64,000 nucleotides of DNA from Flammeovirgaceae bacterium (GTDB lineage Bacteria; Bacteroidota; Bacteroidia; Cytophagales; Cyclobacteriaceae), in contig JADJRT010000004.1 in assembly GCA_016712035.1 (NCBI GenBank), positions 285,543-349,542 on the forward strand, in the 5' to 3' direction. Both the position numbers and the translations under genes were made by a program. Below, piece after piece: positions 19,655-29,876 of the stretch. The notes beneath the pieces were generated by a model. The model was not told the origin of the DNA. It did no database searches and saw only the letters and a list, made by a program, of their open reading frames with translations. How positions within the stretch are numbered: the stretch's first letter is position 1; every line of letters begins with the position of its first letter.

Positions 19655-19978
19655 ATGAACATTTATGTAGCCAACATTCCCTGGAAGGCATCCGAGGAAC
19701 AATTGAAGCAGTTATTTGCCGAGTACGGTGAAGTAAGCTCTGCGAAAATCATCATGGACAAAGTAACACAGCGCAGCCGTGGCTTTGGATTTATTGAAAT
19801 GGCTGACGACACTGCTGGTCGTAATGCGGTCAATGAATTAAACGGAGCTGATTTTATGGGAAAAAATCTGGTGGTTAACGAGGCCCGTCCGCGTGAAGAA
19901 GGTGGTAGCGGTGGCCGTGGTGGCAACCGAGGTGGTGGCGGTGGCTTCCGCAGAGGCGATTTCAACAAAGATTATTAA
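19655..19978 (+). CDS. RRM-domain RNA-binding protein with Gly/Arg-rich tail
   Basis: A 107-residue single-RRM RNA-binding protein. RNP2 is IYVANI (residues 3-8) and RNP1 is RGFGFIEM (residues 42-49), both intact. The tail from about residue 88 is rich in glycine and arginine (GGSGGRGGNRGGGGGF), like cyanobacterial and Bacteroidota cold-responsive Rbp proteins. It stands alone, with its own promoter, a leader of about 100 bases and a strong terminator. A role in RNA stability or cold adaptation is inferred from the family. Confidence 0.93.
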   Translation: MNIYVANIPWKASEEQLKQLFAEYGEVSSAKIIMDKVTQRSRGFGFIEMADDTAGRNAVNELNGADFMGKNLVVNEARPREEGGSGGRGGNRGGGGGFRRGDFNKDY

Positions 19979-20000
19979 TCAGATTGAAATAAGATTTACA

Positions 20001-20032
20001 ATGCCCTTGCCTTTGGCGAGGGCATTTTTTTT
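20001..20032 (+). terminator. Rho-independent terminator after the RRM gene
   Basis: ATGCCCTTGCC, a short TTT loop, then GGCGAGGGCAT form an 11-bp stem with one G-U pair at 20001-20025, followed by a run of eight T. This is a textbook intrinsic terminator 23 bases after the stop codon. Confidence 0.92.
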
Positions 20033-20053
20033 AGTTACGCTAAGATTAACATT

Positions 20054-20893
20054 CTAAAATCCATCATCTTCCTCTTCCTTCTTAGCAGGATCTGCTTTCT
20101 TGGACGGATCTGTTTTATCAACCTTTGGCTTCTTCTTGAATAGACCGCTCAAACCTTTCTTTTTAGGTGTGGCCTGAACTGTATCCTGGGCTATCGGGTC
20201 TTGTAACGATTCAACTGCTGTAGAATCTTTCTTATTTTTCTTCTTAAAGAATTTATTAAAGAATCCGCCCTTCGCTTTTTTCGTTGCTTTTTTATTCGCA
20301 GCCCTAACTTGCCCTTCCTCCATCATAGCGGCCCTTACATCAGGTAGCACCAACACATCACGGAAGTACCACATGTAACTATCCTGATCCATATTATACT
20401 TTTCTTTCGTTTTAGTAATTGCGTAGGTACTATCAACTTCTACTTTTGGAATACTGCTATCCGATGTAAGGGTATCGGTTAGGCTACGTGCTGCACTGTC
20501 TAGCTCGCTTTGAATATCCAATGAATCCTTTTTAGGGTAGACAGGTTTCATTTCAACCGTACGCAATGCTTTCAATGCTTTCTTATAAGTCTTTTCAGGA
20601 AGTAATAGATACCGATCCTTTTTCACCCGTCTTACATGAGGCAACGCAGGGCCGCGAAGTGCATCACTTTTTAACCACGAAGAATCGCGGGGCGGCAAGG
20701 TGATGGTTTTACTGTTGGCGGATGCGAGCACTTCTCGCGGTTGTGTGGTACTTTCATTATAATAAACAAACTTCTCGCGCTGCGTGGGCTTATCATAAAT
20801 AAAAGAACTTTGGTAGGCAGGGCAAATCAGGCGCTGAGTACACGAACTGAGCACTAGTAAGAGTGTTACAACTGAGAGTAAAGCCCGGGTCAT
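20054..20893 (-). CDS. lipoprotein of unknown function, lysine-rich tail
   Basis: A 279-residue predicted lipoprotein. The signal peptide ends in the lipobox VLSSC with the acylated cysteine at residue 18. A conserved-looking middle contains EKYNMDQDSYMWYFRDVLVL, followed by a low-complexity tail of lysine, proline and acidic residues that ends in EEEDDGF. I recognise no domain. The very basic tail suggests contact with nucleic acid, peptidoglycan or lipid phosphates, but this is inference. It is convergent with the RRM gene across its terminator. Confidence 0.75.
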   Translation of the reverse strand: MTRALLSVVTLLLVLSSCTQRLICPAYQSSFIYDKPTQREKFVYYNESTTQPREVLASANSKTITLPPRDSSWLKSDALRGPALPHVRRVKKDRYLLLPEKTYKKALKALRTVEMKPVYPKKDSLDIQSELDSAARSLTDTLTSDSSIPKVEVDSTYAITKTKEKYNMDQDSYMWYFRDVLVLPDVRAAMMEEGQVRAANKKATKKAKGGFFNKFFKKKNKKDSTAVESLQDPIAQDTVQATPKKKGLSGLFKKKPKVDKTDPSKKADPAKKEEEDDGF

Positions 20894-20991
20894 TCCATAG
20901 GGATGATCACAATCAACAAAGCTACTTAATTAACCTAAGTAAGCCGAAAGATGTAAGACATCACACAGTCTTGTAAATTACTGATTATCAG

Positions 20992-21345
20992 CTACCAAAC
21001 ATCCAATTCCAATCTCAATTTTTTAGGTAGCGAACCCACCACTAACGAATACGAATCATCAATCCATTCTTTAATCAAACGATCAGAAACGCCTTCATTC
21101 ATAAGAATGGTATTCCAATGCTTCTTATTCATATGATAACCCGGCTGAACCGAAGGAAATTCTTCCCGAAGTTGCACTGCCCTTTCTGGATCGCACTTCA
21201 GATTTACACTTTCAAAATTATCTAAATCGGTAAGCGCAAACATCCTACCCATTACTTTAAAAACCAGGGTGTTTTTATCGAACGGGAACTCCTCGGTCAC
21301 TCTCTTTTTCGATAGACAATAGCTTCGAAACAATTCAATGTTCAA
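20992..21345 (-). CDS. MmcQ/YjbR family protein
   Basis: A 117-residue protein of the MmcQ/YjbR (DUF419) family, a CyaY-like fold sometimes reported to bind DNA. Typical features are IELFRSYCLSKKRVTEEFPF at the start, VFKVMGRMFALTDLD, and the conserved motif PGYHMNKKHWNTI. Its start overlaps the end of the upstream small membrane protein gene by four bases. The function is not established. Confidence 0.9.
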   Translation of the reverse strand: MNIELFRSYCLSKKRVTEEFPFDKNTLVFKVMGRMFALTDLDNFESVNLKCDPERAVQLREEFPSVQPGYHMNKKHWNTILMNEGVSDRLIKEWIDDSYSLVVGSLPKKLRLELDVW

Positions 21346-21551
21346 ATGAAACGCTTTAGGATAAGATAAAGTATGGCCACCAGAAAAATGGCAATTGAAA
21401 TCTTATTGATGCCATGCATCATTTTAATATTGATGTTGGTGGGTCTGTTAGGGTCCTTCTTCCGAAAAAAATAACCCCCTACTTCACCCATCGAAAAAAA
21501 CTCTCTAAACGTTAATTTCTTCTTTCCTTCCGGTTCGGTTTGATTTTCCAT
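21342..21551 (-). CDS. small membrane protein (DUF6728-like)
   Basis: A 69-residue protein with a basic N-terminus, the segment REFFSMGEVGGYFFRKKDP, then MMHGINKISIAIFLVAILYL as one membrane span. The FFRKKDPxRPxNxNIxxMHGINK pattern matches a small Bacteroidota family that I believe is DUF6728; the name is from memory and should be verified. It lies seven bases after ispG and overlaps the MmcQ gene, so all three look like one operon. Confidence 0.75.
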   Translation of the reverse strand: MENQTEPEGKKKLTFREFFSMGEVGGYFFRKKDPNRPTNINIKMMHGINKISIAIFLVAILYLILKRFI

Positions 21552-21557
21552 AGTTCT

Positions 21558-23285
21558 TTAATTTATAGTCTGTGGCTCAATCCAATTTTTATCTTCGCGA
21601 ATCAAATCAATTAAAGCATCAACGGCCTGAGGTGTGGGTACATTTTTCTTCACCACTTCTTTGCCGCGATACAGGGTAATCCTGCCCGGGCCTGAACCCA
21701 CGTAGCCATAGTCAGCATCAGCCATCTCGCCTGGTCCATTTACAATGCAGCCCATGATACCGATCTTAATACCTTTTAAGTGACTGGTACGCGACCTGAT
21801 CTTTGCAGTGGTTTCCTGTAAATCAAAGAGCGTACGCCCACATGAAGGGCACGAAATATATTCTGTCTTTGAAATTCTAGTTCGGGTGGCCTGTAAAATA
21901 CCAAAGGCAGTTTCATTAACCATTTTATCAGAACCGCATCGTTCAGCGGCTATAAATACACCATCCCCCAGTCCATCAATCAATAAACCACCAAGGTCAG
22001 TAGCCGCATAAAGTTGAAGTTGATCTGTACTTAAGTCAGCATAAGCTCGTCCTATAACTACAGGCACCTCACATTGTCCGTTTATTAAATTAACAAACAG
22101 TAGGCGTTGCTCAGCTAGTCCGTGTTCATTATACGTATCAATCAAAAGTACTGCTGTCGGATCATGCTTAAGCTTTTGCAACAGATCGGTCGTAATGTCT
22201 TTCAGTTGTATGTAGATGAAATTCAATTGTAAGGATTTCTCTACATCGGCCAGGTAATCAACTGGATTGATAAAGGGATAACTTCTTGGTTGACTCTTTT
22301 GTGTTAACCACATGCCTTCGGGTATAAGAAAAAGGATCTATCGGGTAATTGGTTATTTCAGGAATAGGATAAGAAGCTTTCCTATTCACGTAACGATCTG
22401 CCAACGCTTTGGCTACTGGCACTTCCGCCTCAGGTTCCTCGGTAAGCGAAACCCGAATGGTATCCCCTAGCCCATCTTCCAGTAAAGTACCAATACCGAC
22501 AGACGATTTTATCCGGCCATCTTCGCCATCGCCCGCCTCAGTAACACCCAGGTGTAACGGATAAGGTTGAAAATTTTCTCCATCCAATTTTTGAACCAAC
22601 AGCCGATAGGCCTGCACCATGATCTGAGGATTACTGGCCTTCATGGATAAAACAATATCATAGTAATTGAGATCCTCGCAGATACGCAAAAATTCCAGTG
22701 CAGACTCTACCATGCCTAATGGGGTATCACCATAACGGCTCATAATACGATCGGATAATGAACCGTGATTGGTACCAATACGCATGGCGGTACCATACTC
22801 TTTACAGATTTTCACCAGCGGGGTAAACTTCTTTCGAATCCGATCGAGTTCAGCCTGATAGGTGGCATCTGTATATTCTATCTCTTCAAATCTCTTCTTA
22901 TCGGCATAGTTACCTGGATTCACCCTTACCTTCTCCACAATACGTGCGGCTAATTCAGCTGCGTTGGGTGTAAAGTGAATGTCTGCTATAAGTGGCACCG
23001 AATACCCCCTGGAACGGAGTTCTTTTTTTATTACTTCGAGGTTTTGAGCTTCTTTGATGCTGGGGGCTGTAATCCGAACATACTCACATCCTGCTTCCAC
23101 CATTCTTATTGTCTGCTCAACAGAACCCATCGTGTCCATGGTGTCAATCGTGGTCATTGACTGAATTCTGATAGGGTTTTCTCCACCCATTGGAACCCCT
23201 CCGATATTAACTACACGGGTTTTTCTGCGGCTATAGCTTGTTAAACTATTGCAATACTGCTTTAACTGAAAATTTGGCTATTCAC
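21558..23285 (-). CDS. ispG: 4-hydroxy-3-methylbut-2-enyl diphosphate synthase, large form, frameshifted
   Basis: IspG (GcpE) makes HMBPP in the MEP isoprenoid pathway with a [4Fe-4S] cluster. The N-terminal TIM barrel shows NPIRIQSMTTIDTMDTMG and ALEFLRICEDLNYYDIVLSM. The C-terminal reductase part has SCPSCGRTLFDLQE (cluster cysteines) and GIMGCIVNGPGEMADADYGY. A central insert (about 22000-22330) marks the large Bacteroidota/plant-type enzyme. An indel at about 22285 breaks the frame. The start is unclear: the open frame reaches 23277 without ATG, and a GTG at 23283-23285 would fit if one more base is missing near 23266. Expected length is about 575 residues. Confidence 0.93.
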
Positions 23286-23301
23286 TAGAAATGATTTACA
23301 A

Positions 23302-23309
23302 CAAAAATA
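23302..23309 (-). promoter_or_regulatory. candidate -7 element for ispG
   Basis: On the minus strand 23309-23302 reads TATTTTTG, a perfect TAnnTTTG, about 17 bases before the putative GTG start. No good -33 TTTG is seen, so support is limited. Confidence 0.35.
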
Positions 23310-23347
23310 ACCCTTTGAAAGCTACTTTTGTTCGATCATATAAAAAC

Positions 23348-24052
23348 TTAAATATCACCCAATTGCGGTCTGATAAGGAGTTCCTCCACGACAGCATTTA
23401 AGGAGAGCGAGTGTGCTGAAAAAATAGCTTCAGCCACGTCTTCTGGCTTTATGAATCGACTGTGAGGCAGTGTACTCCCAGCCCAGCTTGCTGTTTTGGT
23501 TGCCCCAGGAAGGACAGCTGTTACGCGAATTCCGAACTCTTTCAACTCCTCGCGAAGAACTTTTGAAAAACCAAGCAAGGCGAATTTTGAAATTGCATAA
23601 GATCCCCCGTTTGGGTAAGCTTTGATACTCGCAATTGAACACATATTAAAAATATGGCCCGACTTATCTGACTTCATCTTCGGTGCCAATCCCCGTGTTG
23701 TATAATAGGCGCTATATACGTTACCCTCAATCATATCTTCCAACGTTCCATCCGGTTCTTCCAATACCTGGCCAGGAATAAAATTTCCAGAGTTATTGAC
23801 CAATACATCCACAGGTCGATTGAGCTTATTTATGAAGTTTGTAAAGCCCTTTACTTGATTCTTGTCCGACATATCGGCAGCCTGAACAAATACTTTTATT
23901 TTATACTTCTTTTCAAGATCAGATTTTAGTTCGTTAAGATCGGCCTGCTTACGGGCACAGGTAGCCAAATCAAAACCATTTGAAGCAAAACGTTCTAAAA
24001 CTGCCCTGCCAATGCCTTTGGTTCCACCTGTTACAACGATCAATTTGTTCAT
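23348..24052 (-). CDS. SDR-family oxidoreductase
   Basis: A 234-residue short-chain dehydrogenase/reductase. The Rossmann motif is TGGTKGIG at residues 8-15; NNSG follows at mid-length, then the catalytic serine region MCSIASI and the YxxxK pair in YAISK. The basic residues after the first strand (CARKQ) suggest NADP(H). The substrate cannot be inferred. It is transcribed divergently from mlaE, with only 47 bases between the two starts. Confidence 0.93.
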   Translation of the reverse strand: MNKLIVVTGGTKGIGRAVLERFASNGFDLATCARKQADLNELKSDLEKKYKIKVFVQAADMSDKNQVKGFTNFINKLNRPVDVLVNNSGNFIPGQVLEEPDGTLEDMIEGNVYSAYYTTRGLAPKMKSDKSGHIFNMCSIASIKAYPNGGSYAISKFALLGFSKVLREELKEFGIRVTAVLPGATKTASWAGSTLPHSRFIKPEDVAEAIFSAHSLSLNAVVEELLIRPQLGDI

Positions 24053-24072
24053 GAGAAATTATTTTATCTTTG
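24044..24072 (+). promoter_or_regulatory. candidate promoter of mlaEF
   Basis: TTTG at 24044-24047, 17 bases, then TATCTTTG at 24065-24072, a perfect -7 element. It sits 28 bases before the mlaE ATG and overlaps the start of the divergent SDR gene. Confidence 0.55.
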
Positions 24073-24099
24073 AGCAATATAGCACTTGAACTTAACTGC

Positions 24100-24828
24100 A
24101 TGAAGGGTTTTGGTAAGTACATAATTTTTTTAGGTTCCCTGGTTGTAAGACGCGAAACATTTAAAACGTATTATACGCTTACGCTGGAAGAGTGTGTACA
24201 TATAGGAATAAAATCTATTCTTCTGTTCATGCTGGTATCCACCTTTATGGGTGCAGTTACCACTATCCAAACCGCAGCCAATCTGGTAAGCCCGTTTGTA
24301 CCCCGGTTTGTTATTGCACAAGTAGTAAGAGAAATGACTATTCTAGAATTGGCACCTACTATTATGGCTATTATATATGCTGGCAAGGTAGGATCGAGCA
24401 TGTCGGGCGGGCTTGGAACCATGCGTATAACAGAGCAGATTGATGCTCTGGAAGTAATGGGAATAAATTCATCCTCTTATCTGGTTCTCCCAAAAATTGT
24501 TGCCTCTTTACTAATGTATCCCCTCTTGGTTATTGTTTCAGCTGTTTGCGCCATCATAGGCGGATATATGGTTGGATCCTTGACAGGATCGTTAACCTCC
24601 ACAGAATATATCTATGGAATCCGATACGGCTTCAATCCATATTTTATAACATTTGCACTTATCAAGTCTTTTGTTTTTGCTTTTTTGATTAGCTCCATTT
24701 CTTCCTTTAAAGGTTATTATACCCATGGCGGTGCTCTTGAAGTTGGCATTGCAAGTACCAATGCAGTAACAACCAGTATAATCGCTGTATTATTAGCTGA
24801 CTATTTTTTAGCGTATTTGTTATTGTAA
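24100..24828 (+). CDS. mlaE: MlaE-type ABC transporter permease
   Basis: An inner-membrane permease of the Mla phospholipid / lipid transport family, about 242 residues with five to six spans. The conserved MlaE region reads ELAPTIMAIIYAGKVGSSMS, followed by MRITEQIDALEVMGINSSSY, with the typical TEQIDALxxMG motif. ATG at 24100 is preferred to an in-frame TTG at 24070, because the TTG overlaps the predicted promoter. It is followed three bases later by its ATPase, but no MlaD substrate-binding gene is adjacent. Confidence 0.94.
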   Translation: MKGFGKYIIFLGSLVVRRETFKTYYTLTLEECVHIGIKSILLFMLVSTFMGAVTTIQTAANLVSPFVPRFVIAQVVREMTILELAPTIMAIIYAGKVGSSMSGGLGTMRITEQIDALEVMGINSSSYLVLPKIVASLLMYPLLVIVSAVCAIIGGYMVGSLTGSLTSTEYIYGIRYGFNPYFITFALIKSFVFAFLISSISSFKGYYTHGGALEVGIASTNAVTTSIIAVLLADYFLAYLLL

Positions 24829-24831
24829 TAC

Positions 24832-25585
24832 ATGATAAAGATTAACAATATCTCAAAGTCATTTGCCGATAAGGTAATTCTTAGCGGGATTTCCAGTGAA
24901 TTTGACAAAGGAAAAACAAATCTGATCATAGGATCTAGCGGTACAGGAAAAAGCGTTCTCCTAAAATGTATTGTCGGACTTTTACAGCCTAATACCGGAG
25001 TTGTCTATTATGATCTACGGAATTTTACAGAAGCTGATAAAGAAATGAAATCCGAAATCCGAAGAGAAATAGGCATGCTATTTCAGGGTGGGGCGTTGTT
25101 TGATTCAAAGAATGTAGAAGAGAATGTTATGTTTCCGCTGAATATTCTCACCATAATGCCTGAGGATGAAAAATTGACCGGGTTAACTTTTGTCTGAAAC
25201 GGGTAGGCTTGGAGGGTGTCAATAAAAAAATGCCCTCAGAAATCAGTGGTGGAATGAAAAGCGTGTAGGCATTGCCCGAGCCATTGTTAACAACCCCAAT
25301 TATCTTTTTTGCGATGAGCCGAACTCAGGGCTCGACCCACAGACCGCTACTGTAATCGATGAACTGATTATGGAAATAACACATGAATTTGATATGACAA
25401 CTATCGTAGTTACTCACGACATGAATTCCGTAATGGGTATTGGTGAGAAAATCATGTTTTTATCAAAGGGTAATAAACTTTGGGAAGGATCCAATCAGGA
25501 TATCATGAATTCAGGTGTAAAAGAATTAGATGATTTTGTATTCACTAACAAAATCATGAGAAATCTCAAGAGCAAGCAGTCCTAG
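24832..25585 (+). CDS. mlaF: MlaF-type ABC transporter ATPase, two frameshifts
   Basis: The ATPase partner of MlaE. The Walker A motif is GSSGTGKSVLL; the Q-loop region is IGMLFQGGALFDS; the signature EISGGM and Walker B LFCDEPNSGLDP follow in other frames, with VVTHDMNSV as the switch histidine. Indels at about 25190 and 25250 break the frame. The repaired length is about 250 residues. Its stop is two bases from the stop of the convergent histidine kinase gene. Confidence 0.93.
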
Positions 25586-25587
25586 GT

Positions 25588-28500
25588 CTAAGCTAAAGGG
25601 AAACGAATTGTGAAAATTGTTCCGTCTTCAGGAACAGTTTCAAACCAAAGAGCTCCACCACGCTGTTCAATACCATGCTTTGCTATCGCCAACCCGAGTC
25701 CAGAACCAGACTTCTTAGTAGAAAAATAGGGCAGAAATATTCTTTCCTGTAAATCAAGATCTATACCATCACCATTATCTTTAATCATAAGATCAACTAA
25801 ATTGCTTTGCAAGTTGATTTTAATGTCCACATTTATCTCTCTTTTGCTGCTTGATTGAAGGGCATTCAAGATGATATTGGAAATTATTCTGTGGAGCAAT
25901 TGTTCGTCTGCCATTATAAAGACGGATTCATGGACATCTTCGAAACGAACTGTCCCCGTCTCATAGTTTGAATGTAAATCAACACTCTTTCTTATTACCG
26001 CAGTCAAATCAATTTTCTGTAAGATCGGAGCTGGCATGCGGGCAAATGTGCTAAACGAGGAGGCAATTTCATTTAGAATATCCACTTGTGTAAGCAACGT
26101 CTTAATAGACTGTTTTGATTTTTCTTTATCAAGCCCGTCTCGCATTATAATGCTCTCCATTTGTTGCAAAGTCAGCTTCATCGGAGTAAGTGGATTCTTA
26201 ATTTCGTGGGCTACCTGCCGGGCAATTTCGCGCCAGGCGCTTTCTTTTTGGCTTCGTGATAATTCAATCTTACTTTGCTCGAGATTTCTTAACATCCGGT
26301 TGTATTCATCCACCATCAATCCAATTTCATCTTTTGATTTCCATTGAAGCGGCTCATTGTTTCCGGTAAGCGTTGTTCGGCTTAAGGTACGCGTGATAAA
26401 CCGTAAGGGAAAGGTCAATAAGTCAACAATAAAAAAAGATAGCACAGAAAATAATATAAAAATAAGTGTGAACACAGTTAACACATTCGCCAGTACATTT
26501 ATCTGATTAGTCTCCAATGATAACCTCGATTCAAAAAATGGAGCGCTTAGCACACCAATTTTTGAGCCTGATTCGGTAGACTTTAAGGCAACATATGAAT
26601 TGTTAAAAATCAGTGAGCCAATGTTCTCATTCACAATTAATGAATTATCGCCCTCATCAAAAATTTTTTCCCAGGCATTTCTATCCATCAAACCCGATGT
26701 AAGCTGATTTTCTAAAATTCCTGGTTGGCTGGTTACCAGTATCCTGCCAGAGGGGTCATAAACAGATAAATCAATATTTGAAAACCTGGCTATTTCAACC
26801 AGTTGATTTTCTAGTTCTTCAAGATTCAAAACTGGATCATTCCAATAATTTGTCAAAACTGGTTCCATATTTTCTCCAATTGTACTAGATCTATTATTAA
26901 AATCCTGATTCAATTGATTCTCGGCTGAACGGGTTATACGATTAAGTGTTGTTAACGTAACAACCACCAGCGGAATTACAAATGCCATATAAATGTAAAG
27001 TTGTATACGGGCTGCATAATTGATTTTACCTCCTCGAGCCCAAACGAAAAAACCATACATTAATAATCCAATACCTACTACAAACATTCCTACGATAAAA
27101 AGGAAAGAGAAATTTGTGAGGACATAAAAAGAAGGATAATCCATTGAGGTAACAACCGCTACCCTATTCGAGTCATCTTCAATCCCAACATGAATGAACC
27201 CACCTTCCTCAATTCCCATTTCATAAAATACTGGATCCTTTAATAGGCCAAAATCAAAATCGCGTTCGTAGTTGAAGTTTCCAAAACTACTGATGATTCC
27301 ATTGTTTGATATAAACGCAAAGCTTTTTATCACGATTTTCAAAGTATTCGCCAAATCGATTATCTACTAATAGTTCCGGATAAACATTCTGCGGTATAAT
27401 TCTTTAAGCGAAGATCTAAAGCCACATAGCCAATAATCTGTTCAAATCTGATTATGGGTATTGTTGTGAAGTATCGTTTTCCTGTTTTTACACCTTGTGA
27501 ACGAACAAAATATAATCCTGTATACTCAGTTTCGTTCGTAGAATTGCTTAACTCTGATTCCAAAACTGATAATGACACTTGCGTTTGGTCGTCATAGGGT
27601 TCTTTGCTTGAATTATATAAATAGATTTTAACATCGTATCGGTCGAAATAGGAATTAAGATAGATTTGCTTAACCTTTTGTCGCACCGCTGATTTACTCA
27701 AAAAGGGGCTGGCTAATCGAGTTTGAATAAACGCATCACCGGGAATTTTTCTTATGCTTTCATTTAATAAATATTCCGCTAACACATCGCGATCAATTAA
27801 ATAACCACTGGCAAATTTAAATTGTGAATCAACCCGCTTCTCTATTATAAACCGCTGAATACTTAAAGCTCCTTGTGTGGCAAAGGCAGCGGTTGCAAAA
27901 AAGAGATAAAGAAACGTAACGTATGTTATCCGATTTAGCGATGAACTTATTTTTGTGAAATAAACGAGTAGAATAAAAGGCAGGGCTACTGCTAGCGTTA
28001 TCCAGTAATCCCTGGATTCAATCTTAAAATAAGACACAAACAAAACACTGGCAACTAGCAGAGCCACACTAAACCTCCAGTACATAGGAGAAAGTGCTTT
28101 CGCAATTCGGATAAATATATGTGTAAAGAAAAATGAGCTAATGACACCAAATGTTATAGAGATAAACGCAAGCACCCGTATAACATCGAAACTAAGCGAT
28201 TGAGTGATGTCTAATGAAATGGAGGAGTTATTGAAGATAGTCTCGATAAACAGGAAAGGATAGAGAAAGGAGAAAATCGATAAGAGCAAGAACAAGAGCG
28301 TACACGCCCAACGGATAATAGTTCGAGTTTTAAGTATACGCTTGATAATAGGCCATTTTGAATACGTAAGTAAGACATAACCACAAAGCATCATCACTAC
28401 AAGTGCATTTAAAAACAGGTCCCCCATCGAGGCATTAAACGAGGAGGAGGCAAATGCCTGCGGGCTAAATATTTTTGTCTCGTACCAGCTACCTGGAAAA

Positions 28501-29219
28501 TTCAGTTGAAGCATAACCAAACGAAGTAAAATGAAAATACTTGCCGCCAAAAGAAACACAGTTTGATACTTGCGTTGTTTATGTAATCTTCTCAAAAAAT
28601 GAATAACCGATAGTATAAAGAAAATCAATGCTAAAAGAGCAAGGCTCAATGAAATCATATCTTTACCATTGCTGTCAAGCATGTCGATTACAAATAAGGT
28701 CTGTCCTTCAAAATTTATTTTTAGGCCATCGGTGGCGAGCGGATCCAAAATCCGAACGTTGAATTTCTCAAATATTAACGGATTGATTTGTGGTGTTAAG
28801 TATCTGTTTACTATAGGATATTTTTTGTAGAGCGGTAAAACGGAAATCAGAAATCCGGATGGGCCCGATATCTGTTTTCGAAGCAAAAAATCTCCACTAG
28901 AATTTCTTATCAATTTAAGTTTGAAATCAGTCCGCATTTGCCGAACATCTGGAAGGAATTCATGATCGCTCCATGCTATGACTTGGAGGCTATCCATAAG
29001 AAAATGTGACCCCGTCAGTTCTGACCATTTTACAGGTTGTGAGGAATCAAGTATTCGTGCGGATTCTATCTCTAATGCATGCAATGCTTTTGATAGATTA
29101 TCAGAAATTCGATTTGCTATGCGCTCTTGCGAATGGTCGGTTGCCAACTGCCAACCCAGGCTAGCCAAAGCACAACAAATAGAGGAAATTAGTATAGTAA
29201 ACGGCTTGACGTTACGCAT
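25588..29219 (-). CDS. large NtrY-like sensor histidine kinase, two frameshifts
   Basis: One kinase of about 1,210 residues, split by a missing base near 27395 and an extra A near 27325 (run AAAAAGC). The N-terminal 200 residues form a periplasmic sensor flanked by a first span. A block of about eight spans (28100-28700) follows, then a second extracytoplasmic region, two more spans, a HAMP-like segment (LLTFPLRFITRTLSR), the phospho-acceptor motif HEIKNPLTPMKL and the ATPase motifs DNGDGIDLD and SGSGLGLAIAKHG. The layout resembles NtrY-type kinases. No response regulator is encoded nearby, so the partner is unknown. It lies just downstream of the respiratory operon. Confidence 0.88.
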
Positions 29220-29260
29220 ACGTGAGGTAATACTTAAAAATAAGAAAATCTATATTAAGA

Positions 29261-29617
29261 TTACTTATTTTGAAGCCCACCAAACCAGTGAAGGTATAGT
29301 ATTCTAGAGTAACGAAAACTGACGGGGATAAAAACGATAGATACAGTTACAAGCGAAACCCCGTAGATCCAATCAGTTGGGTTAATCGTGAAATAGAGCA
29401 GGATAGAAATCGCCACCATAAGCGCAACATTGAAAGCATAGCTCACGAAGAGTGCTCCAAAATAAAATCCGGGTTCGGGAATAAATGAAACCCGGCATTG
29501 AGGACAATGACTATTCATTTCTGAAAACTTTGTAATACGAGACAGTGGATAATGGAAGATGTCTCCCTTTTTACACCGAGGACACTTACCTTGCCATACT
29601 GCGCTTGATGAGTTCAT
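29261..29617 (-). CDS. DUF983 membrane protein
   Basis: A protein of about 118 residues in the DUF983 family. Two zinc-ribbon-like pairs, CPRCKKG and CPQCRVSF, are followed by PEPGFYFGALFVSYAFNVAL and a second membrane span. DUF983 proteins are commonly encoded with cytochrome oxidase genes and are suspected of having an assembly or metal-handling role. ATG at 29617 is preferred over 29641 because it reduces overlap with the upstream gene to 32 bases. Confidence 0.88.
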   Translation of the reverse strand: MNSSSAVWQGKCPRCKKGDIFHYPLSRITKFSEMNSHCPQCRVSFIPEPGFYFGALFVSYAFNVALMVAISILLYFTINPTDWIYGVSLVTVSIVFIPVSFRYSRILYLHWFGGLQNK

Positions 29618-29858
29618 TGTTGCGGTTGGCTTTACTTGCACGATACCAAAAGAAGGCGATAAGTCCTATCACCGTGTACGGTGCAACAAATAAATATAAG
29701 ATTCCAAAATTAATACCTGCTGCTATACCAATGTCACCATTGCTTACATTGTTTTCCAAAGTAGTTCTGCACATAGCACATTGTGCATTTGTTGAAAGTG
29801 ATATAAATACTAAACATATCGCTGCTACTATTTGCTTTATCCCTGCACCTATTTTCAT
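29586..29858 (-). CDS. small membrane protein with CAMC motif
   Basis: A 90-residue protein. A signal peptide ending STNAQ is followed at once by CAMCRTTLENN, a CxxC pair that would face the periplasm, and then a membrane span (FGILYLFVAPYTVIGLIAFF). I know it only as a frequent neighbour of oxidase assembly genes in Bacteroidota. The exposed CxxC suggests copper or thiol chemistry, which is inference. It overlaps the DUF983 gene. Confidence 0.7.
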   Translation of the reverse strand: MKIGAGIKQIVAAICLVFISLSTNAQCAMCRTTLENNVSNGDIGIAAGINFGILYLFVAPYTVIGLIAFFWYRASKANRNNELIKRSMAR

Positions 29859-29876
29859 TTTATCACATTTGGTTTA

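Noticed and set aside
27360..29219. A separate membrane protein gene upstream of the histidine kinase
   Set aside because: Its last residues and the missing start of the kinase join perfectly in other frames (LLVDNRFGEYFENRDK then SFAFISNNG), so it is the front half of one gene split by two indels.
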